Below, piece after piece: positions 33,731 to 42,185 of a DNA stretch of 64,000 nucleotides. The notes beneath the pieces are model-generated. The model saw nothing but the letters and a program-made list of their open reading frames with translations, was not told the DNA's origin and did not search any database. The DNA comes from Bacteroidales bacterium (GTDB lineage: Bacteria; Bacteroidota; Bacteroidia; Bacteroidales; Paludibacteraceae), in the NCBI GenBank assembly GCA_900769555.1, contig CAAGHA010000158.1, positions 33,866 through 97,865 on the forward strand, written 5' to 3'. The position numbers and the translations under genes are program-made. How positions within the stretch are numbered: position 1 is the first letter of the stretch; each line of letters begins with the position of its first letter.

Positions 33731-33783
33731 ATTTTTTTAAGAGTTTTTGAAGAGTAACCATCCGAATTTATAGAACTTATCAA

Positions 33784-33832
33784 AAAATATCCCTCAAAAG
33801 TTTTTTATCAAAACCTTTGGGGGATATTTTAT
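33784..33832 (-). terminator. Terminator of the GH9 cellulase gene
   Basis: On the minus strand AAATATCCCCCAAAGGTTTT pairs with AAAACTTTTGAGGGATATTT, a stem of about 19-20 pairs with one mismatch. It is followed by a T run ending at 33782. It lies 14 bases after the GH9 stop codon. A family-A terminus (GAATTTATAGAACTTATC) adjoins it at 33762-33780. Confidence 0.85.
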
Positions 33833-33845
33833 ATCTTGATTTATA

Positions 33846-35624
33846 CTATTTTACCACCTTATAGGCTTTTTGACTACCACACGAAGTGGTAATAAGTAAA
33901 ATGTAATTACCACTAGGTAAATCGCTTGTATCGAAAACTACCGGAAGAAATTTGTTTGTGTTTTGAGACTTTACAATCGTTCCATTTATTGAAATTATTT
34001 GAATGGAGGTTTCTTCTCCACAATTTGTTTCAATTGGATCTGCAATAATATAATCCTCAAAATGAGAAGGGTAAACGTTGTAGTTTAAGTCATTATTCGA
34101 TACAGAAAGGGATGTATTCTCTACCGGATCTTTTTCTGCTACGATAGAAGCAATGGCAGCAACAAACGGAGCATTATAGTCGCAACCTCCTTCTGTTTCA
34201 GTATAAGAAGAACCTCCCTCGATAATATTTTGGAATACACCCGGAGACGATGGTCCTCCAATAAGAGCTCCGCTGGCAAACATAAAATCACAAGAGTTCT
34301 TAACATTTGTAGGTGGATTGTCATTTCGTCCCATGGCATTTCTATGATGAATTCTGAAATGCATATCACCTTTATAACCATGTAAGAAAGTATGGTTAAA
34401 TTCGTTTTTACCTAAGACATAGTCAATAACTCGAAGATTAAAATTCTTTATTTTTTCACAATTTTCATCACTTGTAATCACTCCATCTTCAACAAGTTTT
34501 AAGTAAAGAGCTGCAGATGTTGCACCTCCACAAGCCAATTTATTAGTACCCCATTTACTTAGATAATATGGGAATCCGTTAGAATCTTTTTCTCCGTTCG
34601 GGATATGGAGTGTCGTTACATTTTTTCTAAGAAATTCGGCAATTACGCCACCTTGTCCGTTTCCTGCAGTTGGGTCTGCTTTTATGATATAGTAATAAGC
34701 ATAATCCGACATAGTATCCCAAGCCAGAGGAGAATTGGATTCCCATTTCCCTTGCAAGTAACCCAATGCTTCTGATTTATAATTATCATCGCCAGTTACC
34801 ACATACAAAAGAATCGCTGCCAAACTTAATTCGTCTGTCCATTCTGTATTTGGTGCATCATAAAAAATAGGAATGCTAGCATGACTAGATTTGTGTTTTA
34901 CTGCATAATTATAAGCTTTAACAGCATATTCTTGGCATACCTTTTTATACTCATTATCAGGATAATGTTTAGCCATTAAAGCAAGAGCTGCTGCATATCC
35001 GGCAGCTTGAGGACCTCCTTTTTCCGATGTTGTCCAAACTGCACGAGGATCCCCTCCTTTATCCACACTTAAATCAGACTGTGCAGAGGATGTTCTCCAT
35101 TCATCATGGTCGCAACGATCTCCAATGTAATAAACGAATGTATTGTCATCAATGAAAGATTTAATAAAGTAGTCTGTTGCAATTTTGGCTTCGTCAAGAA
35201 CATCAGGGATGCCATTAGGTGCACCATATTCACCATCATAGTTGTCTTGAAAAGCGGCAGGCCAAATGTCATAAGCGATTAATAGTGAAGTTGCGGCATA
35301 TCCCATTGTAGTTGCAACCTTGATATGGTCTCCACAATCGTGCCAACCTCCGGTGAGATTATAATTACCATTTCCCCCTCCGTTAATTTTTCCTTGTCCG
35401 TCTTTTGTGTGACAATATTTTTTACTTACACTATTGTTGTCATGTAACATCCAATTATGTGTATCACCACAGCGTTGACCACCGAAAAATTTCAATCCCA
35501 TGTTAATAGCCTCTCTGTAGTCTGATGAAGAATAAGCTGCAGAGTAGGAACCATAGTCGAATGCTCCGGCACTAGAGACTGAGAGTAGGGAACTTATTAA
35601 AAGAGTTTGGATTTTGTTTTTCAT
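33846..35624 (-). CDS. GH9 family endoglucanase/cellulase with T9SS sorting domain
   Basis: A 592-residue secreted protein. A signal peptide covers about residues 1-21 (MKNKIQTLLISSLLSVSSAG). The GH9 catalytic domain spans about 25-500. The conserved Asp pair is D96-C-G-D99-H in GGWHDCGDHIKVAT, the active-site His region is IHHRNAMGRNDNPP (H425/H426), and the C-terminal acidic motif is SYTETEGGCDYNAPF (E475/E477). Residues about 512-592 form a type IX secretion C-terminal domain (YNVYPSHFEDYI..., IISINGTIV, DLPSGNYILLI, KAYKVVK). It should cleave beta-1,4-glucan outside the cell or on its surface. It is a single-gene unit with its own terminator. Confidence 0.95.
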   Translation of the reverse strand: MKNKIQTLLISSLLSVSSAGAFDYGSYSAAYSSSDYREAINMGLKFFGGQRCGDTHNWMLHDNNSVSKKYCHTKDGQGKINGGGNGNYNLTGGWHDCGDHIKVATTMGYAATSLLIAYDIWPAAFQDNYDGEYGAPNGIPDVLDEAKIATDYFIKSFIDDNTFVYYIGDRCDHDEWRTSSAQSDLSVDKGGDPRAVWTTSEKGGPQAAGYAAALALMAKHYPDNEYKKVCQEYAVKAYNYAVKHKSSHASIPIFYDAPNTEWTDELSLAAILLYVVTGDDNYKSEALGYLQGKWESNSPLAWDTMSDYAYYYIIKADPTAGNGQGGVIAEFLRKNVTTLHIPNGEKDSNGFPYYLSKWGTNKLACGGATSAALYLKLVEDGVITSDENCEKIKNFNLRVIDYVLGKNEFNHTFLHGYKGDMHFRIHHRNAMGRNDNPPTNVKNSCDFMFASGALIGGPSSPGVFQNIIEGGSSYTETEGGCDYNAPFVAAIASIVAEKDPVENTSLSVSNNDLNYNVYPSHFEDYIIADPIETNCGEETSIQIISINGTIVKSQNTNKFLPVVFDTSDLPSGNYILLITTSCGSQKAYKVVK

Positions 35625-35841
35625 ATCTATTTTGTTTAAGATTGTGAGTAAAATAATGGTTTCTTAACTTTAAACAAGTTATATAAATCAGGTCGAGAAA
35701 ATTGAAAATTTTAAACTTATTTTTGATGCTTTTGAATTCATTTAAAACAAAATGCCAAGCAAAAGCATTTTTGCCTAATTTATAAAAATTACTTTATTGA
35801 AAGATGTGTACCCATTTGATGAGTACACATCAATTATATTC

Positions 35842-37245
35842 TTAGAATTCAGCAGATTTCGGCGTTCTAGGGAATGGAATAACGTCTCTGATGTTTTGCA
35901 TTCCGGTAACGAATAGCAACAAACGTTCGAATCCCAATCCAAATCCTGAGTGAGGACATGAACCATATTTACGAGTATCCAAGTACCACCACATATCTTT
36001 CATCGGAATATTTAGTTCTTGAATACGAGTTATAAGTTTATCGTAATCAGCTTCGCGTTCAGAACCGCCAATGATTTCACCGATAGCAGGGAAGAGAACA
36101 TCCATAGCACGAACAGTTTTTCCATCTTCGTTTTGTTTCATATAGAACGCTTTTATCTCTTTTGGATAATCTGTCAAAATAACCGGATTTTTGAAATGCT
36201 CTTCTACCAAGAAGCGTTCATGTTCTGAAGCCAAGTCGCATCCCCAGTAAACAGGGAACTCAAATTTATGACCTTTTGAAACGGCATCTTCAAGGATTTT
36301 AATTCCTTCTGAGTAAGGTAGTCGGGTGAAAGGTTTTTTCAATACACTTTGCAAGCGTTCGATCAAACCTTTATCGATCATATCGTTCAAGAATTTAATA
36401 TCTTCAGTACAATTATCCAAAGCCCATTGTACGCAATATTTGATAAATTCTTCCGCAAGGTCCATATTGTCGTTAATATCGTTAAAAGCGACTTCCGGTT
36501 CAATCATCCAAAATTCAGCCAAATGGCGAGGAGTGTTTGAATTTTCTGCACGGAATGTAGGTCCAAAAGTATAAATTGCACCCAAAGCAGTTGCGGCTAA
36601 TTCACCCTCTAATTGTCCGGAAACAGTTAAACTCGCTTGTTTTCCAAAGAAGTCACTATCATATTTGATAGAACCATTTTCGTCCTTCTTTAAGTCATAA
36701 AGATTCATCGTGGTTACTTGAAACATTTGACCGGCTCCCTCACAGTCAGATGCTGTGATAATCGGAGTGTGGAAGTAAAAGAAACCCTTCTCATGAAAGA
36801 ATTTATGGATGGCAATAGCCATGTTATGACGAATGCGAAATATTGCTCCAAATGTATTTGTACGAGGACGTAAATGGGCAATTTCACGAAGGAATTCCAT
36901 TGAGTGTCCCTTTTTCTGTAAAGGATATGAATTAGGGTCTGCTAAACCATATATCTCAATTGAACTAGCTTGAATTTCAACACTCTGTCCTGCTCCAACA
37001 GATTGAACCAATGTTCCTACAACACTTATACATGCCCCGGTTGTAATTGATTTCAGCATCTCTTCATCGAACTTCTCTATGTCAACTACAATTTGAATAT
37101 TACTGATTGTGCTACCATCATTAAGTGCAATGAAGTTTACGTTTTTGTTTCCTCTTTTTGTACGTACCCAACCTTTCACATTTACCAACTCACCGAATGA
37201 GTTCATTTTGATAGCATCAGCTATTTTTGTTCTGCGTATATCCAT
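35842..37245 (-). CDS. asnS: Asparaginyl-tRNA synthetase
   Basis: A 467-residue class II aminoacyl-tRNA synthetase that charges tRNA-Asn. The N-terminal OB-fold anticodon domain has GWVRTKRGNKNVNFIALNDGS. The catalytic domain has the motif 2-like TFGPTFRAENSNTPRHLAEFWMIEPE and a C-terminal motif 3 GFGLGFERLLLFVTG. The frame extends upstream to 37281, but the ATG at 37245 gives the expected start MDIRRTKIADAI. A -7 box is found at 37270-37277, inside that extension. Confidence 0.96.
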   Translation of the reverse strand: MDIRRTKIADAIKMNSFGELVNVKGWVRTKRGNKNVNFIALNDGSTISNIQIVVDIEKFDEEMLKSITTGACISVVGTLVQSVGAGQSVEIQASSIEIYGLADPNSYPLQKKGHSMEFLREIAHLRPRTNTFGAIFRIRHNMAIAIHKFFHEKGFFYFHTPIITASDCEGAGQMFQVTTMNLYDLKKDENGSIKYDSDFFGKQASLTVSGQLEGELAATALGAIYTFGPTFRAENSNTPRHLAEFWMIEPEVAFNDINDNMDLAEEFIKYCVQWALDNCTEDIKFLNDMIDKGLIERLQSVLKKPFTRLPYSEGIKILEDAVSKGHKFEFPVYWGCDLASEHERFLVEEHFKNPVILTDYPKEIKAFYMKQNEDGKTVRAMDVLFPAIGEIIGGSEREADYDKLITRIQELNIPMKDMWWYLDTRKYGSCPHSGFGLGFERLLLFVTGMQNIRDVIPFPRTPKSAEF

Positions 37246-37269
37246 TTTTTTTGAGTTTATATTTTTCTG

Positions 37270-37277
37270 CAAAATTA
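37270..37277 (-). promoter_or_regulatory. Candidate -7 box for asnS
   Basis: On the minus strand TAATTTTG matches TAnnTTTG and lies 25 bases upstream of the asnS ATG. A TCTG about 18 bases further upstream may serve as -33. Its position supports the start at 37245. Confidence 0.4.
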
Positions 37278-37300
37278 ACATAAACTTTTGAAAAACAGAA

Positions 37301-37424
37301 TTAGAAGTTGTTTAAAATTTATTACAAACAAGTTATAAATTAATATTTTGGATTCGTGGTGTTTGCTTTTGACTCTTTTTTCTTTCTATTTTTTTTGTTT
37401 TCAACGTCTTATCGGTGCGATTTA
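37301..37424. other. Non-coding gap upstream of asnS with a partial family-B end
   Basis: TTAGAAGTTGTTTAAAATTT at about 37301-37320 matches the left end of family B, but no partner end is present. The rest is T-rich with no frame. Confidence 0.5.
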
Positions 37425-37964
37425 TTAAAAATGCCTATAAAAACTTCCAATCCCGGCTACGCCTCCAAAATTCAACTTCTTTAAATAGTCGATTTTTTCC
37501 GGTGTTATGCCTCCTAATGCGATTACTTTCTTATCTATTATCCCTTCTTCTGATGCTTTTTGTAACTCTTTATGATTAAATCCTGACTTATAGCCAGATT
37601 TAGATATACTATCAAAGATGGGACTTAAAAAAAGATAGTCATAGTTGCTTTTATGTTTTAATATCTCTTCTAATGAGTGGCAAGATCGTGTTTTAAATCC
37701 CGTGTAATCAGAAGGAAGAATTGTTATATTTCTATTTGTATGGATCCCTTTTAATGAGAATTCAAAATACAATTCGGGATGATCATGAATGATAATTTTC
37801 TTTCTTTGTTCTATGTTTAGTTTTTCTAATAATTTGCGACATTCATTAATGTTGGATTCTGGTTTTCTAAGATGTATGATGTTGATGCCTCTTTCAAGTA
37901 TCTGCTTGATTATAGAGGCATCGTCATCTGTAACTTTCGGAGTTGATATTGCTATAATTTTCAT
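37425..37964 (-). CDS. TenI/ThiE-like thiamine phosphate synthase family protein
   Basis: A 179-residue TIM-barrel protein of the TMP-synthase/TenI family. It has IIHLRKPESNINECRKLL in place of the ThiE IQLREK motif, IIIHDHPELYFEFSLKGIHT, LFLSPIFDSISKSGYKSG and VIALGGITPEKIDYL. The phosphate-binding GGI and SPIF segments are kept, but the pyrimidine-binding LREK is altered, so it is closer to TenI or the Bacteroidota ThiE-like proteins of uncertain role. It is separated from the thi operon by a repeat element, and may have its own promoter. It is the third ThiE-related domain in this region. Confidence 0.8.
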   Translation of the reverse strand: MKIIAISTPKVTDDDASIIKQILERGINIIHLRKPESNINECRKLLEKLNIEQRKKIIIHDHPELYFEFSLKGIHTNRNITILPSDYTGFKTRSCHSLEEILKHKSNYDYLFLSPIFDSISKSGYKSGFNHKELQKASEEGIIDKKVIALGGITPEKIDYLKKLNFGGVAGIGSFYRHF

Positions 37965-37995
37965 TTCTTAAGAAGATTGTTTATGGACGTTCCTC

Positions 37996-38258
37996 AAGGC
38001 AACTTCTATAAATTACGATTCCTGTTTTTTATTTTTAATATCAAAAAAGAATAATAATAAGGGTTAAAAAGCGCCTTAAAGATGCCGAAAAAAAAGAGTG
38101 AAATTCAAAGTCAATTTAGCAATGAAATTTAAACGACTTCTACCATCTTGCTTCTATTCATTCAGTTACGATGCCCGCATCGCTCCTTTATGAATAAAAA
38201 CAATCTAAATAAAATGCTCTTCAAAATCCTCTCGACCTAATTGATAGAACTTACCTTA
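37996..38258. repeat. Dispersed element family A, chimeric with family B (copy A2)
   Basis: The left end is AAGGCAACTTCTATAAATTA and the right end AATTGATAGAACTTACCTTA. Inside is a block matching family B (CAAAAAAGAATAATAATAAG, TTAAAGATGCCGAAA, AAATTTAAACGACTTCT) followed by a family-A core (CTTCTATTCATTCAGTTACG, ATCGCTCC). The right end extends into the thi4 gene and provides its last codons and stop. Confidence 0.75.
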
Positions 38259-39022
38259 AGTTTCTCTATTATAAGGTCAGCCACTTTCTTTCCAGAGAGG
38301 AGCATTCCGCCAAAGATTGGTCCCATCCGAGGCGTTCCACTTACAGCAGACGCAGCCATACCGCAAACGTAAAGTCCAGGGTAAATCTCCTTTGTACCAT
38401 TTACAACTTCTTCTTCTCCTGCAACAACATCTAAAGAACGTTCACCGATAACTTCTCCTGAATCTGTTGCAAGGCGTATACCGTTTTTGCGTGCTACGGT
38501 ACGACACATTTCGCTGTCATGACCGGTACCATCAACAACACATTTGGCCATGATATTTAGAGGATCAACATGCATTCCTTCTCTTAAAACTGGAGTCCAA
38601 TTTACAACTACACCGCTAACGACATTGTTCTTAAAAATAACATCTTCAACAGAATAGCAGTTAAAGATTGTTGCTCCGGCATGGACAGCTTTGTATAGTA
38701 GGGCTGAAGTACTTTCTACGGAGTCCATTACGAAAAGATTGTCGTTGTATGGTTCGTGGTTAATATCAAAATCCTTGATGATGTGCATTGCCTCTTTTTG
38801 AACAACTATTTGATTGAACATCATAGCTCCACCCCACATACCCCCGCCCGGAGATAATTTTCTGTCAAATTGTGCTACCTTTAGTCCTGCATTAGCAAGA
38901 TAATAAGCAGCAACAATGCCAGAAGGACCGCCTCCTACGATAGCAACATCCAAATCCAAATTTCTTTCTAATTTTTTGAAATAGGTACTTATAATACCTC
39001 GAGATACATTCTTTTCAATCAT
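38237..39022 (-). CDS. thi4: Thi4-type thiazole synthase (sulfide-dependent, His form)
   Basis: A 261-residue flavoprotein-like Thi4/Thi1 family protein that makes the adenylated thiazole part of thiamine from NAD and glycine. The dinucleotide motif is VAIVGGGPSGIVAAYYLA (residues 26-43), then PGGGMWGGAMMFN and TGHDSEM. At the place where yeast Thi4 has the sacrificed cysteine, this protein has H151 in GMHVDPLNIMAK. His-type homologues are known to use free sulfide and to turn over repeatedly, fitting an anaerobe. The last residues (LKVSSIN) and the stop are encoded by the end of a repeat element. It is the last gene of the riboswitch-led thi operon. Confidence 0.93.
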   Translation of the reverse strand: MIEKNVSRGIISTYFKKLERNLDLDVAIVGGGPSGIVAAYYLANAGLKVAQFDRKLSPGGGMWGGAMMFNQIVVQKEAMHIIKDFDINHEPYNDNLFVMDSVESTSALLYKAVHAGATIFNCYSVEDVIFKNNVVSGVVVNWTPVLREGMHVDPLNIMAKCVVDGTGHDSEMCRTVARKNGIRLATDSGEVIGERSLDVVAGEEEVVNGTKEIYPGLYVCGMAASAVSGTPRMGPIFGGMLLSGKKVADLIIEKLKVSSIN

Positions 39023-39045
39023 AATTTTATATTTTGTATTGTTAA

Positions 39046-40632
39046 CTACTTTTTATCGCATAACGTATGACTAATTTTCATTGCACAGAAGTTTGGCCCG
39101 CACATGGTACAATACTTCCCATCCACATTGTTGGTTGATTTATAGTATTCTAATGCTTTCTCAGGATCTAAACTGAGATTAAATTGGTCTTTCCAACGGA
39201 ATTCGTAACGTGCTTTGCTAAGGGCATTATCTCGCACCATTGCACCAGGATGTTGTTTTGCAAGGTCTGCTGCGTGGGCTGCCAACTTAAAGGCAACAAC
39301 TCCTTCTCGAACGTCCTCCTTATTAGGAAGAGCAAGATGTTCTTTAGGTGTAACATAGCAAAGCATTGCAGTTCCATACCAACCTATTTGCGCAGCACCT
39401 ATTGCAGATGTTATGTGGTCGTAACCGGGCGCTATATCCGTAACCAATGGTCCTAACGTATAGAATGGAGCATTGTGACATTTTTCAATTTGTCGCTCCA
39501 TATTTTCCTTGATTTTGTGCATTGGAACATGTCCGGGTCCTTCGATAAAGACTTGTACATTTTTGGCCCAAGCTCTTTCAACAAGTTCACCCATTGTGTC
39601 TAATTCGGCAAACTGAGCTTTGTCGTTTGCATCAAAAATACTGCCAGGTCTTAACCCATCCCCGAGAGAAAGAGCTACGTCATACTGTGCAACAATATCA
39701 CAGATGTCGTCAAAATGTTCATATAAAAAATTCTCTTTTTTGTGGGTTTGACACCACTTTGATATAATACTACCGCCACGACTTACAATGCCAGTGAGAC
39801 GCTCTGCTGCAAGCATAACATTTTTAAGGCGTATGCCACAATGAATGGTGAAGTAATCAACGCCTTGTTCGCACTGCTCGATTAGTACATCTCGGTAGAT
39901 TTCCCAAGTAAGGTCTTCAGCCTTTCCATTCACTTTTTCCATAGCTTGGTAGATGGGAACTGTGCCAATAGGTACCGGACTATTTCGTAAAATCCATTCT
40001 CTTGTTTCATGAATCTTAGTTCCTGTCGATAGATCCATAATGGTGTCGGCTCCCCATTTGCAACTCCATATGGCCTTTTCTACTTCTTCTTCAATACTTG
40101 AGGTGGTTGCTGAATTTCCAATATTAGCATTTATCTTTGTTAAGAAGTTACGACCAATTATCATTGGTTCGGCTTCTGGATGATTGATATTTGCCGGGAT
40201 AACGGCTCTTCCTTCTGCTACCTCTTTGCATACATATTCTGGGGTGATGTGGGTTTCTATGCCTAACATCTGACAATTCATATTTTCACGAATTGCTACA
40301 TATTCCATTTCTGGGGTGATGATCCCCCTTTTTGCATAGTACATTTGGCATATATTATCGGAATCTTTTGAGGCTCTCTCTTTGATCCATGATTCTCGCA
40401 AATGTGGCAACCCTTTTTTTAGGTTAATTTTTGTGTGATTATCCCCGTAGGGTCCTGATGTATCGTAGATATAGATAGCAGGATTTGTTTCTTCGATTCT
40501 ATTGCCATCTACAATGCTAATTGTTGGCATTTGTGTTACTTTTCGCATACCAACTCTGATACTCGGGTGAATAGTTCCGTTTATATAGACTTTTTCTGAC
40601 CCGGGATATGTAATTTTTAAATCTGATTTCAT
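39046..40632 (-). CDS. thiC: Phosphomethylpyrimidine synthase
   Basis: A 528-residue radical-SAM enzyme that rearranges AIR to HMP-P, the pyrimidine part of thiamine. The unusual C-terminal cluster motif is C508-T-M-C511-G-P-N-F-C516 (CX2CX4C). Family blocks are AREWILRNSPVPIGTVPIYQ-like (REWILRNSPVPIGTVPIYQA), DYFTIHCGIRL, SRGGSIISKWC and EGPGHVPMHKI. It lies between thiE and thi4 in the thi operon. It is on the short side for ThiC, lacking most of the N-terminal extension of the plant/enterobacterial type. Confidence 0.96.
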   Translation of the reverse strand: MKSDLKITYPGSEKVYINGTIHPSIRVGMRKVTQMPTISIVDGNRIEETNPAIYIYDTSGPYGDNHTKINLKKGLPHLRESWIKERASKDSDNICQMYYAKRGIITPEMEYVAIRENMNCQMLGIETHITPEYVCKEVAEGRAVIPANINHPEAEPMIIGRNFLTKINANIGNSATTSSIEEEVEKAIWSCKWGADTIMDLSTGTKIHETREWILRNSPVPIGTVPIYQAMEKVNGKAEDLTWEIYRDVLIEQCEQGVDYFTIHCGIRLKNVMLAAERLTGIVSRGGSIISKWCQTHKKENFLYEHFDDICDIVAQYDVALSLGDGLRPGSIFDANDKAQFAELDTMGELVERAWAKNVQVFIEGPGHVPMHKIKENMERQIEKCHNAPFYTLGPLVTDIAPGYDHITSAIGAAQIGWYGTAMLCYVTPKEHLALPNKEDVREGVVAFKLAAHAADLAKQHPGAMVRDNALSKARYEFRWKDQFNLSLDPEKALEYYKSTNNVDGKYCTMCGPNFCAMKISHTLCDKK

Positions 40633-40657
40633 GCTATATATTTAGTAGTATTATTTT

Positions 40658-41338
40658 TTAGTTGTTCATTTCTGAAAAACATAAATTATGATTATAAAAA
40701 CTAGCATTAATTATATCTGTGATATCTTCCATCTCTTTCGTCGGATTATCTGCATTTAGAATGCTACTACTTAAGGCAATTCCATCTATACCACATTTAA
40801 ATAAATGAGGAATATCTTCTTTTGTAATCCCGCCTATGGCGATGAGTGGAATCTGAATATTATTATATCTCATTTTTTTCTTAATCTCAACATATCCTTC
40901 ATTCCCCAATATTGGAGCTAGGTTCTTTTTAGTCGTTGTGTAGCGATAGGGACCACACCCGAAGTAATTTGGTCTCGCTCCCTCCATGAGATGTAAAATA
41001 TCCTCAAACGAATTTATTGTACTTCCTATAATAAATTGTTCCCCGAGTATTTTTCTTGCTTCTGCAATCGGCATATCATTCTTACCGAGATGAACACCAT
41101 CAGCTTTTATTTTTTGTGCCAACATAACATTATCGTCAATAATAAAAGTAGCTTCGTAATCCCTACACATTTTTTTGACAATAATAGCGGTCTCCTCTAA
41201 CACAGAATATTCAACATCCTTCATCCGAAGTTGTATCCATCGACATCCTCCTTTCAATGCAGTGCGAGCAGAATCGATGTAAGAATACTTTTTGTTATAA
41301 TGAGTGATGAATTGTAAATTACATTTATCTAATTTCAT
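40658..41338 (-). CDS. thiE: Thiamine phosphate synthase
   Basis: A 226-residue TIM barrel coupling HMP-PP and HET-P. Motifs are WIQLRMKDVEY (LREK-like), FIIDDNVMLAQKIKADGVHL with GKNDMPIAEARKILG, NYFGCGPYRYTTTKKNLAPI and LIAIGGITKEDIPHL. The pyrophosphate and thiazole-binding residues appear present. Its start overlaps the thiD stop by 14 bases. A second full ThiE domain is fused to TenA at 42186, so this genome region encodes two. Confidence 0.92.
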   Translation of the reverse strand: MKLDKCNLQFITHYNKKYSYIDSARTALKGGCRWIQLRMKDVEYSVLEETAIIVKKMCRDYEATFIIDDNVMLAQKIKADGVHLGKNDMPIAEARKILGEQFIIGSTINSFEDILHLMEGARPNYFGCGPYRYTTTKKNLAPILGNEGYVEIKKKMRYNNIQIPLIAIGGITKEDIPHLFKCGIDGIALSSSILNADNPTKEMEDITDIINASFYNHNLCFSEMNN

Positions 41339-42158
41339 TACTTAACATCCTTAGAGGATTGAAATTATGATTTACAGGTCCATGTCCGTTCCCAATTTCG
41401 TATTCGGCACCGGAAATTATAGCTTGCTCTATAAAACTTTTTGCAGATTTTGCTGCCATTGTCAACTCCTCTTTTCGTGCAAGAGCAGCTGCAAATGCGG
41501 CAGAAAGTGTACAACCTGTGCCATGCGTATTTTTTGTTTGAACTCGTTTGGATGGAAGTTGAGTCATCATTTTATCTTCTGCATTGAAGAAATAATCCAC
41601 CAAATTCTCTCTATCAAGGTGTCCTGCTTTTAATAGTACAGATACATTGCTGATATTGGATAAATTACGAGCAATTTGATCAAAATTGCTTTCTTCGGAA
41701 ATTTTGCATCCTAAAAGTATTTCTGCTTCCGGTATGTTTGGTGTGACTACACGACTCAAAGGTATTAATCTGTTTTTTATAACTTCGATAGCATCATCCT
41801 TTGTTAGTCGATGTCCGGATGTAGATACCATAACAGGGTCAAGCACAACATTTTTTATTTTATGTTTTTCTATTATGTCTGCTACCAAGTTTACAACTTC
41901 GGCAGAATGGAGCATTCCGATTTTTATCGAATCGACCCCGATATCTGAGAGTACAGCCTCAATTTGACCTTCTAAAATATCTAGCGGTATTGGATGAACA
42001 GCTTGAACTCCAATTGTATTTTGCACTGTTACTGCAGTAATAGCGGATGCTGCATAACACCCCATGGCGCTGATCGCTTTTATATCGGCTTGTATTCCTG
42101 CTCCGCCTCCCGAATCACTTCCCGCAATGGTTAGAACTCTATAATAACTCTTTTTCAT
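41325..42158 (-). CDS. thiD: Hydroxymethylpyrimidine/phosphomethylpyrimidine kinase
   Basis: A 277-residue ribokinase-fold enzyme that phosphorylates HMP and HMP-P. The N-terminal motif is TIAGSDSGGGAGIQADIKAI, and later VLDPVMVSTSGHRL and the C-terminal anion-hole KNTHGTGCTLSAAFAAALA. It is in the middle of the thi operon, 27 bases after the thiE-tenA fusion. Confidence 0.95.
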   Translation of the reverse strand: MKKSYYRVLTIAGSDSGGGAGIQADIKAISAMGCYAASAITAVTVQNTIGVQAVHPIPLDILEGQIEAVLSDIGVDSIKIGMLHSAEVVNLVADIIEKHKIKNVVLDPVMVSTSGHRLTKDDAIEVIKNRLIPLSRVVTPNIPEAEILLGCKISEESNFDQIARNLSNISNVSVLLKAGHLDRENLVDYFFNAEDKMMTQLPSKRVQTKNTHGTGCTLSAAFAAALARKEELTMAAKSAKSFIEQAIISGAEYEIGNGHGPVNHNFNPLRMLSNEIR

Positions 42159-42185
42159 ATCTAATGATTAAATTTAATACTTCCT

